64,000 nt of DNA, taken from positions 1 to 64,000 of the forward strand of contig CAJUMJ010000052.1 of the NCBI GenBank assembly GCA_910587095.1. Reading direction: 5' to 3'. The notes under the pieces are model-generated. The model did no database searches and was not told the origin of the DNA. It worked only from the letters and a program-made list of their open reading frames with translations. This document shows, piece by piece, positions 33,381 through 41,866 of the stretch; position 1 is the first letter of the stretch, and every line of letters begins with the position of its first letter. The position numbers were made by a program, and so were the translations under genes. The stretch is from an uncultured Lachnospiraceae bacterium (GTDB taxonomy: Bacteria; Bacillota; Clostridia; Lachnospirales; Lachnospiraceae).

Positions 33381-35255
33381 ATGGATAAATATGAGATTTT
33401 GGAAAAATATTATGGTTATCATTCGTTTCGGGAAGGGCAGGAGGCGTTGATCGACCATATTATGGAGGGGAAGGACGCGCTTGGCATCATGCCTACGGGA
33501 GCCGGAAAATCGGTTTGCTATCAGGTGCCGGCGCTTCTCATGCCGGGTATCACGTTGGTGATTTCACCTTTGATTTCCCTGATGAAGGATCAAGTGCAGG
33601 CGCTCAACCAGGCGGGAGTGCATGCGGCCTATATCAACAGTTCCCTATCGGAAAACCAGATCACGAAAGCGCTGACTTTTGCGGGGCAGGGGCGTTATAA
33701 GATCATCTATGTGGCGCCTGAGAGGCTGGAGACTGAGCGCTTCTTTCGCTTTGCGCAGGCGGCTCAGATCAGCATGGTTGCGGTGGACGAGGCACATTGT
33801 ATTTCCCAGTGGGGACAGGATTTTAGACCAAGCTATTTACATATTGTGAATTTTGTCAACCGGCTTCCGATACGTCCTGTTTTGAGTGCTTTTACAGCGA
33901 CTGCCACCGGGGAGGTCAAGGATGATATCGTCTCTGTGCTGGGACTTAAAAGCCCGATGACGCTGGTGACTGGATTTGACAGACAGAATCTCTTTTTCGC
34001 GGTGGAGCAGGTAAAGGATCGTTCCCGCTACATCCGCCATTATGTGGAGGAGCACGCGAAAGAGAGCGGAATTATTTATTGTGCCACCAGAAAGAACGTT
34101 GAGAAAGTCTACGAGCTTCTGACGGAAGAGGGCGTCGCGGTAACAAGATATCATGCAGGGTTAGGCTCCGAGGAGAGACAGCGGAATCAGGATGATTTTA
34201 TATATGACAGAAAATCCGTGATTGTGGCAACCAACGCTTTTGGCATGGGCATCGACAAATCAAATGTGCGCTACGTACTTCACTACAACATGCCGCAGAG
34301 TATGGAAAACTACTATCAGGAAGCGGGGCGCGCCGGGAGAGACGGGGAGCCTTCCGACTGTATTCTCCTCTATTCGGCGCAGGATATGATGATCAATCGC
34401 TTTCTGCTTGAAAATAAGGAGATCAATCCCGACTTTACGGCACAAGAGCTTAGGACAATCCGGGAAAGAGACGAGAATCGTCTCCAGACCATGCAGTTTT
34501 ACTGCAACACGAAGGAGTGCCTGCGCGCCTATATTCTCCGCTATTTCGGGGAGGGAAAGAAGGAGGCCTGCGGCAGGTGCGGAAACTGCCAGAAGTCTTA
34601 TCTGGAAAAGGATATGACGAAGGAGGCGCAGACGGTCATTGCCTGTCTGGAAGAACAGAGGGAGAGATACGGCCTTGGCGTTGTTGTAGGCACGCTGCTT
34701 GGTGGAAAGAGGACGAAGCTGCGTGAGTATCATGTGGAGCAGTATTCCTCCTATGGCGCTTTGCGAAAATGCCGGGAGCAGGAAATCAAGGACTTAATCG
34801 GACAGATGATCCAGGAGGGGTATCTCAGGCAGACTGCGGATAAGTACGGATTGCTGCAGACCACGGGCGCGGCACAGGAGTTGATGGAAGGAAACTGTAA
34901 ACTTATTGTAAAAACAGAGCCCAAAAGCAGTCTGGCGGTTGCGGAGAAGGAGATTGTGCTTAAGGGAAGCGCAGGCAGATACGCGGATATCTTAAACAGA
35001 AGAGGGCTTGCGTTTTTCGACACATTGCGGGAGCTTCGCAGAGAGATCGCAAGAGAACAGGGCCTGCCGCCTTATCTTGTCTTTTCCGATAAAACGCTTG
35101 TGGATATGTGCGTGCGGCTTCCCATGAGCCGGGAGGAAATGATGGAAGTTAGCGGCGTGGGCGCATATAAGTATAAACAGTACGGAGAGCGCTTCCTTGC
35201 ATGTATCATGGATTACACGGGAGGAATGCGGGAGAAGTTCTATTTTGAGGAGTAA
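33381..35255 (+). CDS. recQ: RecQ-family ATP-dependent DNA helicase
   Basis: Helicase of 624 residues with the full RecQ order: motif 0 FREGQ, I MPTGAGKS, II DEAHCISQWGQDFRP, III SAFTATAT, V VATNAFGMGIDK, VI QEAGRAGRDG. The zinc site uses cysteines in CLRAYILRYFGE and CGRCGNC. A winged-helix RQC region and an HRDC domain (about 525-600, with FFDTLRELRREIA) complete it. It unwinds 3'-5' in recombination repair. It starts 95 bases after hflC and is followed closely by two further genes, likely one unit. Confidence 0.93.
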   Translation: MDKYEILEKYYGYHSFREGQEALIDHIMEGKDALGIMPTGAGKSVCYQVPALLMPGITLVISPLISLMKDQVQALNQAGVHAAYINSSLSENQITKALTFAGQGRYKIIYVAPERLETERFFRFAQAAQISMVAVDEAHCISQWGQDFRPSYLHIVNFVNRLPIRPVLSAFTATATGEVKDDIVSVLGLKSPMTLVTGFDRQNLFFAVEQVKDRSRYIRHYVEEHAKESGIIYCATRKNVEKVYELLTEEGVAVTRYHAGLGSEERQRNQDDFIYDRKSVIVATNAFGMGIDKSNVRYVLHYNMPQSMENYYQEAGRAGRDGEPSDCILLYSAQDMMINRFLLENKEINPDFTAQELRTIRERDENRLQTMQFYCNTKECLRAYILRYFGEGKKEACGRCGNCQKSYLEKDMTKEAQTVIACLEEQRERYGLGVVVGTLLGGKRTKLREYHVEQYSSYGALRKCREQEIKDLIGQMIQEGYLRQTADKYGLLQTTGAAQELMEGNCKLIVKTEPKSSLAVAEKEIVLKGSAGRYADILNRRGLAFFDTLRELRREIAREQGLPPYLVFSDKTLVDMCVRLPMSREEMMEVSGVGAYKYKQYGERFLACIMDYTGGMREKFYFEE

Positions 35256-35277
35256 GCCGGGAGGGAGAACAGAAAGT

Positions 35278-36345
35278 ATGAAGTTAGCGGTATTTTTTCC
35301 GGGAATAGGGTATCACTGTGACAAGCCGCTTCTCTATTACAGTGAAAAACTTGCGAAACAGTATCAGTATGAAACAATAAAGATCGGATACGAAGGCCTT
35401 TCCAGAGATCTGGATGAGGCTTTTGCGGGCGCGCTTTCACAGACGGAAGCCTGTCTTGAGACGGTTGACTGGAAGCGGTATGAGGATGTGCTTTTTGTGT
35501 CGAAGAGTATCGGTACGGCAGTCGCCTGCGCTTATGCTGCAAAGTATGCCGTAAACTGCAGAAATATCTATTATACTCCCCTCGAAAAAACGTTTGCCTT
35601 CGCACCTCAGGCGGGAATTGTTTTTCATGGAAACCATGATCCCTGGGCGGTGACGGAGACGGTGCAAAAAAAGTGCTGGGAAACCGATTTGCCGCTTTTT
35701 ATCATAGAGGGGGCAAATCATTCCCTGGAAATTCCGAATGATGCGGGACGGAATCTGGAGATTCTTTCGCATGTGATGGAAGGGACGGAGAGTTATATCG
35801 CGGATACGCTCTGGTGCAGGACGCTGGAAGAAAAGGAAATATGTCCGGAACTGTTTGACAAGTTTGTGCGCCATCAGAGTGTGACGAAGTGCAGAAGAAA
35901 GGTGAACGGCGAGTGGACTGTCGTGGAGAATCCGTTTACGGACGACTGGTCGGAGGAAGAGTATCGGATGCTGGTCGGGTGTCTTAAGCATACGGTTTTA
36001 ACGGGCGGATTTGTGTGCGGCGCTTTTTTCAGGGGGGCGCTCAAAGGATTTGTATCGGTGGAATCCGCTTTGTTTGGCGGAGCCAACCGCTATCTGGATC
36101 TGTCCAGTATCCATGTGTCAGAGGACATGCGCGGCATGGGGATCGGCAGAACGCTTTTTGGCAAGGCGGCGGTATGGGCCGGGAAAAATGGGGCGGATAA
36201 GCTTTATATATCCTCCCATTCGGCTGTGGAAACACAGGCTTTTTATCAGGAGATGGGATGCGTGGAGGCGCAGATGTATGATTCGGCGCATGTGGAACGT
36301 GAACCCTTTGACTGTCAGTTGGAATACAGGTTAAGGATAAAATAA
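35278..36345 (+). CDS. alpha/beta-hydrolase and GNAT acetyltransferase fusion
   Basis: One 355-residue frame with two domains. Residues 1-~180 look like a small alpha/beta hydrolase: nucleophile elbow FVSKSIGT with S77, acid D121 in GNHDPW and H148 in GANHSLEI. Residues ~200-355 are a GNAT N-acetyltransferase with the acetyl-CoA loop MRGMGIG preceded by SSIHVSED and followed by a C-terminal FYQEMGC. The start ATG is behind GGGAGGGAG. It ends overlapping the MATE gene (TAATG). Substrates unknown; the pairing with an efflux pump could suggest a detoxification role, which is inference. Confidence 0.78.
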   Translation: MKLAVFFPGIGYHCDKPLLYYSEKLAKQYQYETIKIGYEGLSRDLDEAFAGALSQTEACLETVDWKRYEDVLFVSKSIGTAVACAYAAKYAVNCRNIYYTPLEKTFAFAPQAGIVFHGNHDPWAVTETVQKKCWETDLPLFIIEGANHSLEIPNDAGRNLEILSHVMEGTESYIADTLWCRTLEEKEICPELFDKFVRHQSVTKCRRKVNGEWTVVENPFTDDWSEEEYRMLVGCLKHTVLTGGFVCGAFFRGALKGFVSVESALFGGANRYLDLSSIHVSEDMRGMGIGRTLFGKAAVWAGKNGADKLYISSHSAVETQAFYQEMGCVEAQMYDSAHVEREPFDCQLEYRLRIK

Positions 36346-37712
36346 TGGAAACGAGAAAAGAGCAAAACGGTATATTGGAGGGCGTGATCTGGAAACAGTT
36401 GTTGGTCTTTTTCTTCCCGATTCTGATCGGTACTTTCTTCCAGCAGCTATACAATACGGTGGATACGGTGATCGTCGGACAGTTTGCGGGCAAGGAGGCG
36501 TTGTCCAGCGTTGGCGGCTCCTCATCGCAGATTATCAATATGGTAGTGGGCTTTTTTACAGGACTCACGGCAGGCGGGACGGTTCTGATCTCCCAGGCAT
36601 ACGGGGCGTCTCACAGGCAGAGGATGGAGGAGGCGATGCATACGTCCTACGCGTTCGGCATTATAGGGGGAATCGGGCTGGGAATTGCCGGTGTTGCAGC
36701 GGCGCCGCTTATTTTGGGAATGATGAATACGCCGGCCGAACTGATGGAGATGTCCACTCTTTACATACGGATTTATTTTTCAGGGCTTGTTTTTGTGTTT
36801 ATCTATAATATGGGGGCCGCGATACTCCGGGCCATCGGGGACTCAAAAAGACCTCTGTATTATCTGGTCGTATGCTGTGTGGTGAATATCATACTGGATT
36901 TGGTTCTTGTGCTCTATTTTGGGCTGGGCGTTTTGGGCGTTGCGGTGGCAACGCTGATATCACAGGCGATCAGCGCGGTGATGGTGACCTGGACGTTGAT
37001 GCATAAGGTGGAATGTATGAAGTTGTCCTTTGGGAAGATCAGACTGCACAGGGAGATGCTTGTAAACATGCTTAAGATCGGATTCCCTTCCGGCCTGCAG
37101 GCTTCCATGTACAGCATTTCCAATATGATTGTGCAGGCGGCTCTCAACCTGCTGGGGGTGGATACCATGGCGGCATGGACGGCCTACGGAAAGATTGACA
37201 GTATATTCTGGATGATCAACTCCTCCTTTGGTATAGCCCTGACTACCTTTGTGGGTCAGAATTTCGGCGCCGGGAAGTGGGAGCGGGTCAAGAGAGGCAC
37301 GAACGTCTGCCTGGGGATGGCGGTAGGTACGGCGCTGTGTCTTACGGCTGTTTTGATGACGACGGGCAGATTTCTGCTTGGTATTTTCACGGGGGATGCT
37401 GCGGTGGTGGAAATCGGACTGACGATGATGCGGAGTATTGCGCCGGCTTTTGTACTCTTTGTGTTTATCGAAATTTTTTCCGGCTCCCTGCGGGCCCAGG
37501 GCTATACCTTTGTGACCACAGTCATTTCCGTGCTCGGCGTGTGCGTGTTCCGTATTATATGGGTCAGCCTCATTACGCCGGGAAAGGGGCTTACATGGAT
37601 TGTGGCATGTTATCCGATAAGCTGGATGATGTGCGCGACGCTGGTGAGTGTTTACTATTTTTATAAGCAAAAGAGGATTATTTGGCGAATGGAGGGAAAA
37701 AGCGGCCCATAA
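36345..37712 (+). CDS. MATE-family multidrug/toxin efflux transporter
   Basis: Membrane protein of 455 residues with about twelve hydrophobic helices in two halves, typical of DinF/NorM-type MATE exporters. Family features: PILIGTFFQQLYNTVDTVIVG near the start (given in part), FTGLTAGG and the second-half repeat SSFGIALTTFVGQNFGAG. Drives cation-coupled export of small molecules. Translation coupled to the preceding fusion gene through TAATG. Confidence 0.9.
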   Translation: METRKEQNGILEGVIWKQLLVFFFPILIGTFFQQLYNTVDTVIVGQFAGKEALSSVGGSSSQIINMVVGFFTGLTAGGTVLISQAYGASHRQRMEEAMHTSYAFGIIGGIGLGIAGVAAAPLILGMMNTPAELMEMSTLYIRIYFSGLVFVFIYNMGAAILRAIGDSKRPLYYLVVCCVVNIILDLVLVLYFGLGVLGVAVATLISQAISAVMVTWTLMHKVECMKLSFGKIRLHREMLVNMLKIGFPSGLQASMYSISNMIVQAALNLLGVDTMAAWTAYGKIDSIFWMINSSFGIALTTFVGQNFGAGKWERVKRGTNVCLGMAVGTALCLTAVLMTTGRFLLGIFTGDAAVVEIGLTMMRSIAPAFVLFVFIEIFSGSLRAQGYTFVTTVISVLGVCVFRIIWVSLITPGKGLTWIVACYPISWMMCATLVSVYYFYKQKRIIWRMEGKSGP

Positions 37713-37734
37713 GGATGATTTTGTTGATTTATGG

Positions 37735-37741
37735 CATACTA
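37735..37741 (+). promoter_or_regulatory. candidate sporulation -10 element
   Basis: CATACTA matches sigma-G/E -10 elements. GGATG 17 bases upstream (37713-37717) fits the -35 at four of five positions. It lies 80 bases before the four-helix gene. Confidence 0.3.
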
Positions 37742-37820
37742 TCTTACAGGGAAAGGGCGGTTTTTTGAAGAAAGCTTTTCTCGCGGGATACAAAATGCGA
37801 TTTTGACAAAAGGAGGTCTT

Positions 37821-38255
37821 ATGATGGAGGATGATACAATTAAACTGCTTCGTGAGTGTAATGCCGGTATCAAAATGGGAATCTCTTCTCTGGATGAAGT
37901 GATGGAGCATGTGAAAGACAGCGCGCTCGAAAAGCTGCTTATGAAAAGCAAGGATACTCATTGCAGGTTGGGAGACGAGACACACGATTATCTGAGAGAA
38001 TATCACGACGAGGGCAAGGAACCCGCGCCGATGGCGAAAGTGATGTCGTGGATGAAAACAAACGTCAGACTTGCAGGTGAGGATTCCGATAAAGTTGTGG
38101 CCGATCTGATTACGGACGGTTGCAATATGGGTGTCAAATCTCTGCATGGCTATCTGAACCAGTATCAGGCGGCGGACGACAAGGCGAAGAAGATTGCGAA
38201 AGAAACCATTGAGGCGGAGGAAAAGCTGATAAAAGATTTGCGAGAATACCTGTAA
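37821..38255 (+). CDS. small ferritin-like (DUF2383-like) four-helix protein
   Basis: All-helical protein of 144 residues: four amphipathic helices separated by short loops, with KLLRECNAGIKMGISSLDEV, then LGDETHDYL, MAKVMSWMKT, DLITDGCNMGVKSL and an Ala/Lys/Glu-rich last helix. The pattern resembles DUF2383 ferritin-like proteins, but the diiron ligand set is not obvious by eye. Start at ATG 37821 behind AAGGAGG. A short hairpin CAAAAT-GCG-ATTTTG just precedes the ribosome site. Function unknown. Confidence 0.6.
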   Translation: MMEDDTIKLLRECNAGIKMGISSLDEVMEHVKDSALEKLLMKSKDTHCRLGDETHDYLREYHDEGKEPAPMAKVMSWMKTNVRLAGEDSDKVVADLITDGCNMGVKSLHGYLNQYQAADDKAKKIAKETIEAEEKLIKDLREYL

Positions 38256-38269
38256 CGGGTATTCTCCTC
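38245..38269 (+). other. hairpin over the stop codon of the four-helix gene
   Basis: GAGAATACC and GGTATTCTC form a perfect 9-bp stem around a short loop that includes the TAA stop. No strong T-tract. Similar GGYATTCT-ended hairpins occur near 3212-3233, 12300-12321 and 30145-30184. Confidence 0.4.
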
Positions 38270-38306
38270 ATACATATTAATTATACGCCGGAAAGAGAGG
38301 ATTTCT

Positions 38307-39173
38307 ATGAATATTGACGCGTTTTTTGAGGAGCTGGATTCTTATTTTGAAAAAAATCAGGTGGAGAAAATCGATGATTTTCTGACGGCTTCCCTTGCAA
38401 AGGCAAAAGAGGAGGAAGACTATGCGGCCTACATTTCGATCTGCAACGAGATGATCGGCTTTTACCGGAGCGTTTCGGCGTTTCAGAAAGCGTACACGGC
38501 GGCGGAGGACGTGCTTCTTTTGATGGAGGAACTGAAGCTGGAGGATACGCAGCATTTTGCAACCACGCTTTTAAACGCGGCTACCGCTTACAGTGCGGCC
38601 GGGGATTACGACCAGGCGCTTCGGCTTTACAGACAGGCCATACAGATTTATGAAAGGCTTTTGCCTGCAGAGGATTACAGGTGGGCAGGGCTTTACAACA
38701 ATATGAGCATTATGCTTGAAAAGTCAAACGAAAATGAGGAAGCCGTAGAATGTGGGAAAAAAGCGCTTGCCATCATTGAGAAGCAGGAGGGAAACGAAGC
38801 GCAGACGGCGACTACGCTGACAAATCTGGCGCTTGTCTATTTCAAGCTTTCAAAAAACGAGCAGGCGAAACGGTGTCTGGAGCGTGCGATTGCGCTCTTT
38901 GAGCAGGATGACGAGCCGAACGAACATTACAGCGGCGCTTTGGCCGGAATGGGGGAAGCATGTTATCGGGATAAGGAGTATGAAAAATCTCTTTCCTACT
39001 ATGAGCGTGCCCTCGCTGATGTGAAACGCCATTACGGAGAAAATATGAGTTACGGCATCTTGTGTGAAAACTGCGCCGCTGTGTGCGAAAGTATGGGGGA
39101 TGAAGAGCGGCGAAACAGCTACGCGGACAAGGCGAGGGAAGCGATTGCCCGTGTGCAGGGCGGTTCCAAATAG
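38307..39173 (+). CDS. tetratricopeptide repeat protein
   Basis: Protein of 288 residues made almost wholly of helical TPR-type repeats, clearest at AAGDYDQALRLYRQAIQIYE, SNENEEAVECGKKALAI, LSKNEQAKRCLERAIALF and KEYEKSLSYYERALADV. No signal or membrane segment. Probably a scaffold for protein interactions. It lies directly before a DUF4037 gene, an association known in several Firmicutes, so the two may work together. Confidence 0.82.
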   Translation: MNIDAFFEELDSYFEKNQVEKIDDFLTASLAKAKEEEDYAAYISICNEMIGFYRSVSAFQKAYTAAEDVLLLMEELKLEDTQHFATTLLNAATAYSAAGDYDQALRLYRQAIQIYERLLPAEDYRWAGLYNNMSIMLEKSNENEEAVECGKKALAIIEKQEGNEAQTATTLTNLALVYFKLSKNEQAKRCLERAIALFEQDDEPNEHYSGALAGMGEACYRDKEYEKSLSYYERALADVKRHYGENMSYGILCENCAAVCESMGDEERRNSYADKAREAIARVQGGSK

Positions 39174-39247
39174 AGAGCGGTCGTTTCAGCGAAAGCGACG
39201 GTGATTCGGTTAAAAGGCGCAGGAGACAAGGAGGATCGGATAATAGG

Positions 39248-40201
39248 ATGAAAGGACTGGAATTATCTGAAAAGTATTACGAAAAATATGGCAAAGAAAT
39301 GCTGAATGAGTGCTTTTCCGACATTGTCTCGCAGACGGCCGTCGGACTTGTGGGCTACGGCTCCGAATGTTTGGGATTTGACGACGACATGTCAAGGGAT
39401 CACGATTATGGCCCATCCTTCTGTATCTGGCTTCCGAGAGAAGTCTATATACAATACGGGGAAAAGATGCAGGAGGCTTATGATCGTTTACCGAAGGAGT
39501 TTATGGGTTTTGCCGCGAGAGTGGAGGAAGAACAGGGGAAGGGGCGAGTCGGAGTCCTCTGCCTGGAAGATTTTTACTGCGGTATTTTGGGGCGCGAGTT
39601 CGCACCGGAGACTGACGGGGAGTGGTTTGCGATTCCCGAGGCGTCTCTTGCCACGGCCACAAACGGCATGGTGTTTGAAGACCGTCTCGGGCGGTTTACA
39701 GGGATCAGGCAGGCGCTTTTAGCTTATTATCCGAGGGGCGTGTGGCTAAAAAAGCTGGCGGAGAGTCTGGCCAGGGCGGCCCAGGCAGGGCAGTATAATT
39801 ACGCCCGCGCCATGAAACGGGGAGAGCGCATTGCGGCGGAGCTTGCACTCTCGAAGTTTGTGGAGGAGGCTATGAGGATCGTCTATCTTCTGAATAAGAA
39901 ATATGCTCCCTTTTATAAGTGGATGCCAAGGGGGATGAAAGAGCTTCCGGTATGCAGTGAGATCGGGGATATGCTTGCGCTTCTCTATCGGATCCCGGAT
40001 CCGACGGCCGCGTGGGAGAAGGCAGCGCCGACAGACTATTTGTATCAGCCGAATACGCAGGACCAAAGGGTGCTCGTGATCGAGGCGGTCTGCAATGTGC
40101 TTGTCCAGACATTAAATGAGATGGGATTGTCCGGCAGTCAGGACAATTTTTTGCAAAGCCATGTGGCACAAGTGCTTTCGAAAAGCGAAGAGGAAACCTG
40201 A
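39248..40201 (+). CDS. DUF4037 nucleotidyltransferase-fold protein
   Basis: Protein of 317 residues. The N-terminal part has a nucleotidyltransferase-like signature: GYGSECLGFDDDMSRDHDYGP, with the GS pair and Asp residues expected for metal binding (about residues 37-57; the motif is given in full only up to the limit). The DUF4037 C-terminal half is helical, with KRGERIAAELALSKFVEEAM. Substrate and product unknown. Start behind AAGGAGG, 13 bases upstream. It follows the TPR gene by 74 bases. Confidence 0.8.
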   Translation: MKGLELSEKYYEKYGKEMLNECFSDIVSQTAVGLVGYGSECLGFDDDMSRDHDYGPSFCIWLPREVYIQYGEKMQEAYDRLPKEFMGFAARVEEEQGKGRVGVLCLEDFYCGILGREFAPETDGEWFAIPEASLATATNGMVFEDRLGRFTGIRQALLAYYPRGVWLKKLAESLARAAQAGQYNYARAMKRGERIAAELALSKFVEEAMRIVYLLNKKYAPFYKWMPRGMKELPVCSEIGDMLALLYRIPDPTAAWEKAAPTDYLYQPNTQDQRVLVIEAVCNVLVQTLNEMGLSGSQDNFLQSHVAQVLSKSEEET

Positions 40202-40279
40202 GCGGTCTATTTGGGTATACTAAGTGGAAGGATGCATATATTGAGAGAAAACGGAAAGCGGATTTAGAGAGGAAGTTTG

Positions 40280-41674
40280 ATGGAAATATTATTTGCGGTG
40301 TCCGATTTTGGAAAAATAAAACATGCCGAAGTGACATTGAGCGATTTTACCTTGTTTGTCGGAGACAACAACAGTGGTAAAACTTTTATGATGCAGTTAA
40401 TGTATGGTGTGCTTAAGGAATTGCAGGGTGTGAATCGTCCTGTGATTGATGGAATAGAGGAAGAGGGAGACAGGTTTATTTACGCGGCGGAGTGGTTTGA
40501 CCATATGGAAACGCAGGTGAATGAGTATCTGTCAAAAAACAAGGAAAAAATCATCAGAAGGATATTTCATAAGGATATTGTCATAGGAGAGCTGAGCATT
40601 CGTCTCGTAAACAGGGATGAAAGATATATTTGTGAAATTAAAAACCAGGAGTTTGAAGAAATTGGCGGGGAAGACGATGAGATCGTTGTAATGATTTCGG
40701 GAATACTGGCAGAACTTTATGTTATGGATAGGGATGGGGACAGAAGAAAAAAGGCGCAGATGTCTTTCTACTATCAGCCGAATAATAACGATTTAAAAGG
40801 GATGCTGGCTACCAGGATATGGAGCATGATATTATCTATGGGAAGTATGATGAACGCGGATTCGTTGTTTTTGCCGGCCTCAAGAACGGGATTGCAGCTT
40901 TTAAGTAAATATTTCTTTGCGGAACGAGACAGAAAGGCGATAAGTGAAATTGGCACTTTTGATGTTGAAGAAGAGGAAGCAAATACAGACGTAACGGAAA
41001 ATGAACTCGGACTGACAATGCCGGTTTATGATTTCCTGCAATTTTTACTCCGATATAACCAACGGTCGAAAATGACTTCTGAGAACAGAGATTTGATCGA
41101 ATTTATTGAACAGCATCTGATTGACGGGCAGATCAAGTATTTGGGAGACGAAATTTATTATCACCCGGACGCGCTTACGGAAGATAAGGAGGATATTCCT
41201 CTTTATCTTGCTTCTTCTCTTGTAAATGAGGCCACACCCATAATAAAAGCATTGAGCGGAATACGGAATTATAAATATATTTTCTATGATGAGGTGGAAA
41301 CCTGTCTTCATCCTCTGAAGCAGGGGGAGATGGCGAGGCTGATTATGAGATTGGTCAACAGTCGGAGAAGAGTAATCGTAAGTACGCATAGCGACACGAT
41401 GGCCGGTAAATTGAATAATTTACTGTTGCTATCTTTTTCGCAGGATTCGGAAGAAACCCGTAAGAAGAAATTGACGGAGCTGGGGCTGAAGAAAGAAGAC
41501 TTGTTGTCAGACGCAAATGTTCATGTATATCAATTTGTAAATCAGGCGGACGGAAGCAGTCTTGTGGAGGAGCTGGAGTTTCATACAATGCCTTTTGTGG
41601 GATACGATTTCAAATTGTTTACACAAAATTTAGACGATCTGTATCTCGAGACTGATATTATATTAAAAAAATAG
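40280..41674 (+). CDS. AAA-family ATPase (OLD/ABC-like, AAA15 type)
   Basis: Protein of 464 residues with an ABC/SMC-like ATPase split by a long insertion. Walker A GDNNSGKT is at residues 28-35, Walker B FYDEVETCLHP near 334 and a conserved STHSDT histidine near 370. No TOPRIM nuclease domain is visible at the C-terminus, so it is not a complete OLD nuclease. The gene is AT-richer than its neighbours, hinting at transfer. The ATG at 40280 follows GAGGAAG. Such ATPases often pair with an effector in defence systems; the next gene is the only candidate. Confidence 0.75.
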   Translation: MEILFAVSDFGKIKHAEVTLSDFTLFVGDNNSGKTFMMQLMYGVLKELQGVNRPVIDGIEEEGDRFIYAAEWFDHMETQVNEYLSKNKEKIIRRIFHKDIVIGELSIRLVNRDERYICEIKNQEFEEIGGEDDEIVVMISGILAELYVMDRDGDRRKKAQMSFYYQPNNNDLKGMLATRIWSMILSMGSMMNADSLFLPASRTGLQLLSKYFFAERDRKAISEIGTFDVEEEEANTDVTENELGLTMPVYDFLQFLLRYNQRSKMTSENRDLIEFIEQHLIDGQIKYLGDEIYYHPDALTEDKEDIPLYLASSLVNEATPIIKALSGIRNYKYIFYDEVETCLHPLKQGEMARLIMRLVNSRRRVIVSTHSDTMAGKLNNLLLLSFSQDSEETRKKKLTELGLKKEDLLSDANVHVYQFVNQADGSSLVEELEFHTMPFVGYDFKLFTQNLDDLYLETDIILKK

Positions 41675-41774
41675 CGTGAAAAGTACTTCTAGCCGCTCAC
41701 AGCAAAGGCTGTTTCGCAAAGTCAGCATAGCTGACTTGGAAGTACCAGATTTGCTTGGTAAATCACTTTCGCGC
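41674..41774. repeat. multi-arm structured intergenic element, copy 2
   Basis: Outer stem GCGTGAAA (41674-41681) with TTTCGCGC (41767-41774). Arm A: GTACTTC (41683-41689) with GAAGTAC (41739-41745), enclosing two hairpins, CAGC-AAAG-GCTG (41700-41711) and AGTCAGC-ATA-GCTGACT (41720-41736). Arm B: GATTT (41748-41752) with AAATC (41760-41764). The order and the AAGTACC-A and CACTT landmarks match the element at 1-110. Confidence 0.6.
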
Positions 41775-41775
41775 C

Positions 41776-41802
41776 GAAAAACGCCAAAAACGGGCGTTTT
41801 TC
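41776..41802 (+). terminator. intrinsic terminator after AAA ATPase gene
   Basis: GAAAAACGCC (41776-41785) and GGCGTTTTTC (41793-41802) are a perfect 10-bp stem with T5 at the end. It argues that the ATPase and the next gene are not simply one operon. Confidence 0.75.
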
Positions 41803-41866
41803 ACACAGATTTGGGATTCCGTATTAATTTTGATTGATTTGTTGAAGCTCTGACACGGGGGTAAAG

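Noticed and set aside
41776..41802. Reading the hairpin as part of the multi-arm element
   Set aside because: It is a complete terminator by itself (GC stem, T-tract) and has no equivalent in the copy at the window start.
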